Shown one piece after another: positions 57,116 to 64,000 of a stretch of DNA of 64,000 nt (the first letter of the stretch is position 1; each line of letters begins with the position of its first letter). A model generated the notes under the pieces. It was not told the origin of the DNA. It was given only the letters and a program-made list of their open reading frames with translations, and ran no database searches. The stretch comes from Manduca sexta (Eukaryota > Arthropoda > Insecta > Lepidoptera > Sphingidae), in the NCBI RefSeq assembly GCF_014839805.1, contig NC_051131.1, forward strand, positions 10,404,913 to 10,468,912, given 5' to 3'. A program made the translations under genes and the position numbers.

Positions 57116-59235
57116 ACATGTTTATCTAAAATCCGTGCCCTTCCAAAACTCCTCTTGATTTATTTTTTATCTAAAATCCCTTTCAAAACTCTACTTGATT
57201 TAACACAATCGTAAAGATGAATGGGCCGAAGTCGCGGTCACCTGTTGGCCTGGACTAAATCCCCATTGTTACCTAGATCCGCTTTAACCTTTGCCGCGGC
57301 CGATCTAATTTATTGATAAGGTATTAGATATTGTGGTGGGAAATAGTTCTCGCTCGTGTGAAAGGTAATTTACTGATTATAATGACGCACAAAGCGATGC
57401 TGTTTACTCAGACTCATTCAGGAATGTAATACAGGAATATTGGAAAATGCTTGCGTATTGATGGAGTCTAATGACAAGTTTATAGTGGTTATTATGTTTA
57501 CTATAAAGTTGAAGGCGTAGTTCTAAATTTTAATAATAAAAATAACATTTAACAGACTGACAATCGTAATTTACGTCCTTACTTCTGGGACATTTGTAAC
57601 GTAATATTAGTATGATGGAATAAGAGTCAGGGACATATCTTTTATTGTATACTAATAGGTTCAGCAGACGATGTCCTGCCGCAAATCATATTTTATGTAA
57701 ACTATTTGCCATCGTTTAGGTTTCGACAACAGCGCCATCTATCGTGTCAAATATACTATTATATGAAGCTGGAACTAACTGAGCCTAACAAAAAAATTAT
57801 TGAAATCGGTTAGGTCGGAGATTAGCGTCTACAAAAAATATCTTCATACAAAAATATTAGCCAAATTGACAACTATTCCCATTAATTTTTAAAAAAATAT
57901 TCTTTAATACAAACCTTATTCTGATAATTAGGAACACAACAAAAAGGAATCAGTGAAGCCGGACAAGCCGTGCTTGCGTGATTTTCTTACACACATGTGG
58001 CAACAGATTTTTATTTATATAATTCAAACAGTGATACATTTTGTAAATATTAGATGATTTGAACAAATGCATAACGGGCCAGACAAAGTCACTATATCGA
58101 ATTCATTCGTTTTATTTGTTTGCAAAATTGGAATACGAAATGAGACTTTGTACGAGTATGTGAAGATTCATGTAACAAGTCCGTCTGTCTGATAAGATTG
58201 TTTCCAAACATTCAATAAACGAAATAAGTTTGCACACAGCTTCCCAACGGCGGCGCGTTGTACAATCAGCAAAGTTGGCGGTCGACCACCCTAAGGGTCA
58301 AAATAACTTGGCAAATTTGTTTTACTACGTTTGGGAGGCGGGGTTTGGGATCGATTGCATAGATCGATATCAGTCGTAGGCCTACTGGCTACCTGCAATG
58401 ACGTTACGTAACACTACCGAACCGCTGCTGTGTGTATAATAGAAAACGAAATTAAAATTGATGCGCGCACGTCTATGCTATGACGATAATTCCTATACTT
58501 GTAAGATGCATATCGTCGGCGTAAAGAACGTAATAACAAAAGTTTTATAGTTTGGAGACAATCGCGATTTACAGTGTTTTTATTGTTAAATTTTTTGGCA
58601 TTATTTTTAATAAATAAGAAACGACATTATGTTAATTATTTTATATCATATTATGTGCCTGATTACCTTCTTTTTAACTTTTAACAAACCAAACTTTATG
58701 TTGTATTCAAAAAATAATCATTTTAAAGCAATTTCCGCCATATTTGTCACAACTATATTTTGTTAGTAAATTATGATTAGCTACTTTTTTAAGCCGATTT
58801 TTTAGTTTTCGGTCTCTTTAAACCCATAGTCTATAATTAATTTATTAAATAAATTCAATGGCTGCATAATATTATGATTGAATTTTGAATCGTAAAAATT
58901 TAAACTGTTCAGTTTATTCAATTCGTTCAATAATTCATATTATAATAATAAATCATAGTTAATAGATTTCATTATTTGAATTGTTATTTTATTTTATTTC
59001 AAAAACTTAGATGATAACATTTTATTCCAATCTCTGTATTTACAAATATGTATTAACATTAAAGTTAAAATAATTGACTTAAAATTATTAGCTTCTTGGA
59101 GATATTGTTTTTTTTTTATTTCCTCTTAATGATCTTTTTTTATCTTAAATATGAATAGTTTTTGAGTTAATAACGAAATACCTTTTTTTCATCCTAATTT
59201 GAACTATTTAACACCTTTGTCAAGTACTTAATTGG
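57116..59235. other. No gene recognised
   Basis: A dispersed-repeat motif cagcgccatctatcg occurs near 57730. A GC-richer patch at 58240-58440 is unassigned. Confidence 0.4.
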
Positions 59236-59239
59236 ACTA

Positions 59240-59600
59240 TTTATCGATATGCAGCGATTATTTTTATTGAATTTGAGGCGAGTTTAAAGATTTTAGGTGT
59301 AGGCGGTAATATGCTTTTATTAGAGTAATATTGAAAGGCCAACATTTTTATTGCTGCAGATGTTGTTTGAAAAGAATAAATATATCACATAAAAATGGTT
59401 TGTTAAAGAGCGCATTTTTTATCAATGTTTGTATTGACACCGGTCTTACGTGGACGCATTTATCGTTAAACTGAGTCGATTGTTATGCTATTGAATTTAG
59501 AGGCATTTAAAGATTATAAGTGTAGGCGTTGATTTGAATTCTTATTACGGTAATATTTGCAAGGCTAACATTTTATTGCTGCACATGTCCAGTTTGTAAA
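59240..59600 (+). repeat. Two related copies of an unknown AT-rich segment
   Basis: 59265-59370 and 59485-59590 share ttaaagatt, aggtgtaggcg-type, gtaatatt, aaggc-aacattt and tattgctgca. A third copy lies inverted at 61085-61215. Confidence 0.6.
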
Positions 59601-60446
59601 TTTTAGTTACTTTCTTTAGCCAATTATTTAGTTTTCGCTGAGTTAAAACCCAAAGTCTATAATCAACTTACAGTTATTGATTTTTTTTATCGATTTTTTT
59701 ATGCTTTTTGAATATTTTATTTACTTTTTAAAGGACATGTCCGTTTTTTGTATGGGCGCTGGTTTTTTGTTTCGAATAAATTCCAACCAACCTCAAACTT
59801 ATTGAATAATAATGTGCCAAAAATTAGTAACTTGGAGTCATTACAATAAAAATTTTAGACCCTTCATTGATAAGAAAAATAAGAAAATAAAAGTCATGGC
59901 TGAGTAATTCATACAAATAATTTCACGATTCGTCAAAAGATATAACTACCTGTTTTTTTTTACATAAGTAAGTGTTATTATTATTATTTGCGGATATAAA
60001 GGGAAAAATTTAAAAAAATAAGAAAAATTTGAAAAAAATGTTATTCGCAGTAATTATTTTCAGAGATAACTAAACAAGATTTTTGATTACTTAACTTTTT
60101 TCGGGATGCCTTCCAAATGTAATAACGTTTATATTTGCAGAGTTCATTTTATGTGTAATATTTAAAGTAAATATTTTTTTAAATCTCACAATCAAATCTT
60201 TCAAATAAAATGATTTATTTCAATAGGCTCGTTTTGTGAAACAGTCGATGAGGCTCACGCACATATCGCTACGATATATAATTATCAAAAGTTAAAATCG
60301 AATATAGTAGATAATATATTTGCAACACCAACAAATAATGAGATACACATGTAAAATGAAATTTCGTAGAAAGTCCATGTAAATAAAACACATTTTTGTT
60401 ACTTCAGTGATATGATTTAATTGTATTCATTACAAGTTTGATACGC
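59601..60446. other. No gene recognised
   Basis: Very AT-rich. The segment after 59610 resembles 58780-58850 (both have ttagttttcg and agtctataat). Confidence 0.4.
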
Positions 60447-60543
60447 TCAGCAGGCAGGTTGAGTAGAGTGTTTGCGCTCTGGATCGGTTAGCGATGGAGC
60501 TCTCATCCGTATCCTAGTGTATCCATCGAGGGACAGTGGTTCT
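60447..60543 (-). CDS. Candidate terminal coding exon (unproven)
   Basis: The minus strand has a good acceptor (taattgtattacag) before 60543. In one phase (one leading base) 31 sense codons follow: EPLSLDGYTRIRMRAPSLTD, then PERKHSTQPAC and TGA at 60447-60449. The other two phases stop within 10-13 codons. Base composition is far richer in GC than the surroundings. A minus-strand AATAAA lies about 235 nt further on. No family is recognised and no partner exon is identified. Confidence 0.25.
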
Positions 60544-61084
60544 CTGTAATACAATTAAATTATATATTAATTACTAAAATCTATTATTCTAATAATATTT
60601 TAACGTAATGACTACAGTGCCAAAATAATAAAATTTATATGGGAGCAGAACGCCAGTGCGGCCGACACAAAATACGTGGGTCAAGTACGAAATAATCCAA
60701 ATTAAGTAAAAAAATCAGCTCTGTTTTCCATAATTGCACACATTTTATTGAGATAAAAATCCCAAATTTGCATTAAATCGGATTGTAATTCTACTTTAAT
60801 TCAGTGCTACATATTATGTAGTTATAAAAGAAACAATAATAACAGAAACCTCTGGGTTAAACTGGGTGGAACTTAAACGTCTATAAGCGGATCTTACAAA
60901 CGCGCCGACATTCTTAATTACTCTAGTAAGAAATCATAATACCACTACTTAAAATCTTTAAACTCGTCTAAATTCAATAAACAATGGACGCCGCTTTCCG
61001 ATAAAGGCGTCGACGTGGAACCGGGGTTAACAAAAACATAAAAAATGTCGTCCTCTAACAAAGACCCTTTTATATGAAATCTTT
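60544..61084. other. No gene recognised
   Basis: Nothing supportable. Confidence 0.4.
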
Positions 61085-61215
61085 ACACTTTTATACTGCA
61101 CATGTGCAGCAATAAAAATGTTGGCTATGCAATATTACTGTAATAAAAACAAATTATCGCCTATCAATAAATTATTTATACTCGTCTATATTTTTGGCAT
61201 TAAAAAAAAAAATAT
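61085..61215 (-). repeat. Third copy of the 59.2-59.6 kb segment, inverted
   Basis: gcacatgtgcagcaataaaa, tgttggctatgcaatattac and the following ata-rich part are the complement of the tattgctgca / aaggctaacattt block. The frame at 61118-61300 is a by-product. Confidence 0.55.
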
Positions 61216-62685
61216 TAATAAAGGAGATAGAATTTCGGGCGTCGTGACTTCTTTAAATTGGAAATTTCCTCCTTATTTCTTAAATATTAATATTTTTTAA
61301 GTTATCGAAGAACCTCTTTATCCTCTTAATAACAATTGTATTTTTTAAGTGCCAATGAACACTAAAGATTATTTTTCTAGACGTCATGTTATCCAAATCG
61401 AATGAGCTATCACTCATATTTTTGGATCATTATAATACATAAATTGACAACTTTTTGAGCTTATTGACTGGACTAAAAGGCTTACCGGCCTGTCTTAATA
61501 TATTCCCAACATTAAATTAGAGTTTACTATTAAAAGTCGACGGTAAAAGTTACGCTTAATGCTACTGCTGTTTCAATATCGAAAACTCTGAACTTTTAAC
61601 TGAGATCAAGAAAAGATAGGTAACACCTATAACTATAGTGAGTATACCCGTCGAAGTAGTTTATTTTTGCATTGAGTACTTTTTAGTTTTCCAATTATAA
61701 TTCTTTTCAATATTTTGACATTTGATTATACGTAAAGCAACTTAAATAACATACTACATAGATTACTACAAGTATGATTAATAGCACTATGTTAATTTTT
61801 TGGCAAAAAACACCAATGACTAATCATATTTGACCCTACGATAGATAGGATAACTTAAGGATTAATATAAAATATAATAAGTAGCATATTGAAGTCTGTT
61901 TTACACAATTAAAGGAATAAGTATTCATCAAAACTCAATAATATTATAATTATATTTAAAAGAGCTTAAAAAGGTGGTCTATGTTGGCTTTAAATATAAT
62001 TAATTATGATGACCAATAATTAAAAAAAAGCCATAAACCGCGATTTTCTCAAAACTGCAAACTTTTAATTATTAGTTCTCTGTGCTGACGATATTTTTCC
62101 CTCGCATATTAACGTCCACTAGTTAAAATTAATATTAAAATATTATATAGTATAGTATGACTGATTTACTTACTGTAATATTTAATTCCCGGAATATATA
62201 ATCCATGGTGCAGTAGTCACATGACGGGTCGGCGACTAAGTAATTAAGAGTCCAGTAAACGAACATAAGTTTACGTAGTGGCAAGATATCGGTGTCCGTA
62301 AACGAAAAAATAATTGTGAGCAAAATACTACTGGTACTCAATAGTTGCGTGCACGTCGTCAACCAGTAAAATACAACTAAAGTAAAAATAATAGTTATCT
62401 GCTGTTCCTTTCGCACATCTCCAAAACTGTCGTAATTGGTGAAATATGGGACAGGGGCGTGTCTAAATATCTCGGGACATTAGACCGGTCAAGCAAAATG
62501 TGTTTGGAAGTGTACTAGCACCAACTTGTCCGATTGTACCTATGGACTTGTTAACTCTACTCAATTCTCCTGAGAGCCAGTTGGAATGGAGTTGAAATCT
62601 TGAGACTAAGATTTTAGTGTGGATCAGGGCTGATGCTTTGATGAATTTTATTTTTAAAATAATAATAAAGAAATATAACACAAAT
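61216..62685. other. No gene recognised
   Basis: Frames at 62135-62416 and 62463-62699 (minus) have no recognised domain. Confidence 0.4.
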
Positions 62686-62689
62686 ACAC

Positions 62690-62925
62690 TCGCACACACT
62701 CACGCTTTTTACCCCGAAGAGGTATACAGAGGCGCAACTAGTGCTCTCACTTTTCGCCGTGTTTATTCCGTCGTATGATGTGATAGAGGACGAGCCTATC
62801 GCTATATCGGTGACAAATACCAGACTTTGATCTGATACTGAGAAGAAAACTTCAATATCACTTTGTCCGACCTGGGGATCGAAGCCTGGACCTCAACACT
62901 GCAGTCGAGCCGTAATTCAACTACG
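62690..62925 (-). mobile_element. SINE-B copy 7
   Basis: cacactcacgctttttacc, ccgaagaggtatacagaggc, tatgatgtgatagagg, gcctatcgctatatcgg and a degraded box B complement (cctggggatcgaagcc) run in family order. Confidence 0.8.
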
Positions 62926-63039
62926 AGAGATGGGAAAATTCATTTTTATCGACTTAATACATATCTACTGAAAATACCTATATATACTGTTGGTCTCATA
63001 AGTAATTCTGAAGCACAACTATGACATTTTTTTATTTTA

Positions 63040-63290
63040 TGGCCACGGTGAAGTGACCTCAATGCATTTGATGGTAAGTGGAATGGGGTTCTATGAAATG
63101 TCGACTGACGAGAGATGATTGCCTCTCAGCAGTCGATACAATTATGCCGGCCTGTTGGAACCGGATATACACAGGCTGATCTCGGAACGCAACACACTTT
63201 CATGGTCCACTATAATAATAGCGGTTTTTAACACCTTGTGTACGGTGCCGCTATCCGGGCAGATATTAAATATATCCTACCACCAGCAAA
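63040..63290 (+). repeat. Repeat C copy 4
   Basis: gatggtaagtggaatgggg, gtcgactgacgagagatgat, ccggatatacacaggctgat and the terminal atcctaccacca. It is close to copies 1 and 3. Confidence 0.75.
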
Positions 63291-63840
63291 ATTTGCTATG
63301 ACATGTTGAAAACTTAGCACCCAGTTAATATAAGCAATAGATATAATTGTTTTTATTTTGATAGTACTACATACCACCGCTAGAAACAATCCATAAATTT
63401 TTACTCTTTTAAAATCAGCACTCTATTGTAATAAATTATGGGTCAAAAATGATTTATTACCTAAAGTATCTATTCTATGCCTAGTTATACGCATGCCTCT
63501 CAGGCTATCAATATGTCTAAACTTGAAATATTTTATTCAACGATCCGTAACATATAGCCTACATTATTTTACCAAATAAACATGAGGGATGGATGTCTAT
63601 GAAGAAATTTTCATACATAAAGACATCAAATATTCACTACAAGTGTTATCTATGCTATTTTCTGGGACCGAAAAAGCTTATTATAAAAAATATATCATCT
63701 CTAATACCTTTGTAGCATAAACCATCAAATAATATAGTATGTTCTATGTTCTATGTTAAGGGGCTCCTTTTTTCATACTTAGTCCGTAGTAGGTCGGGCC
63801 GTAGTGCGTGGTAAATTATATAGTTTGAGATTACAAATTA
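63291..63840. other. No gene recognised
   Basis: A small tandem run of ttctatg units lies at 63738-63758. Confidence 0.4.
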
Positions 63841-63844
63841 TAAC

Positions 63845-64000
63845 TGTCGCGGTGGCGTCGTTGTATTTCAATACGACTGCAGTGCGGAGGTCTCAGGTTT
63901 AATTCCCGGGTGGAGCAGTGATAGGTTTTTTTACGCAGCATCAGCCCAAAGTCAGGATTGTGTGCTCGATATGGCGATAGCGTCGCCGGCTGTCACATCA
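63845..64000 (+). mobile_element. SINE-B copy 8, cut by the window edge
   Basis: Head cgcggtggcgtcgttgtatt, box B region caggtttaattcccggg, then aggtttttttacgcagc, catcagcccaaagtc and tatggcgatagcg up to the edge. Confidence 0.8.

Noticed and set aside
1..64000. CRISPR arrays, operons or bacterial-type gene clusters
   Set aside because: No regularly spaced repeats or densely packed frames. The spliced gene, tRNA structure and repeats show eukaryotic DNA.

Overview
The window looks like nuclear DNA from an insect, most probably a moth or butterfly. It is AT-rich and gene-poor, with spliced genes and a eukaryotic tRNA gene that lacks an encoded CCA. Most of the recognisable sequence is short non-autonomous transposons and tRNA-derived SINEs of kinds I associate with Lepidoptera. 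That assignment rests on my recognition of the repeat families, not on a database search.

Two cellular genes can be supported well. One is a three-exon protein gene on the + strand (45951-48399). It encodes a 188-residue Tctex1-domain dynein light chain of the DYNLT4/5 (TCTEX1D) type, with clean phase-0 splice junctions and a poly(A) signal. The other is a tRNA-Asp(GTC) gene on the - strand (35015-35086) followed by a T6 terminator. Two short minus-strand stretches near 56.4 kb and 60.5 kb have exon-like or signal-peptide-like properties but are not proven.

Layout. 0-0.6 kb: the 5' end of a Ty1/copia retrotransposon on the - strand (LTR, primer-binding site, first 66 Gag codons), which runs off the left edge. 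0.7-35 kb: scattered elements in unannotatable AT-rich DNA. These are a TIR element family (MITE-1), two clear SINE families (A and B), a third SINE-like family (D), Repeat C, Helitron-like elements, a 5'-truncated RTE LINE with a fold-back at its 5' junction (16.0-16.3 kb), and the 3' end of a CR1/Jockey-like LINE (27.6-28.1 kb). 35-45 kb: tRNA-Asp, Repeat E copies, two well-delimited MITEs (one with TA flanks at 40.6 kb, one with TTAA flanks and 111-bp inverted arms at 41.0 kb). 45.9-48.7 kb: the dynein light chain gene, with one Repeat E copy and one MITE in its second intron. 49-64 kb: more SINEs, two local tandem duplications, a hAT MITE nested in a Helitron-like element (55 kb), and a very AT-rich tract at 57-62 kb with three related copies of an unknown segment.

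The genes do not form an operon or a recognisable system. Almost all of the open reading frames of 60-144 codons look like chance: many lack a true ATG, overlap identified repeats, or have no recognisable domain. I found no convincing undescribed multi-gene system. The most informative observations are structural: the copia primer-binding site, the RTE 5' fold-back, and several perfect short palindromes.
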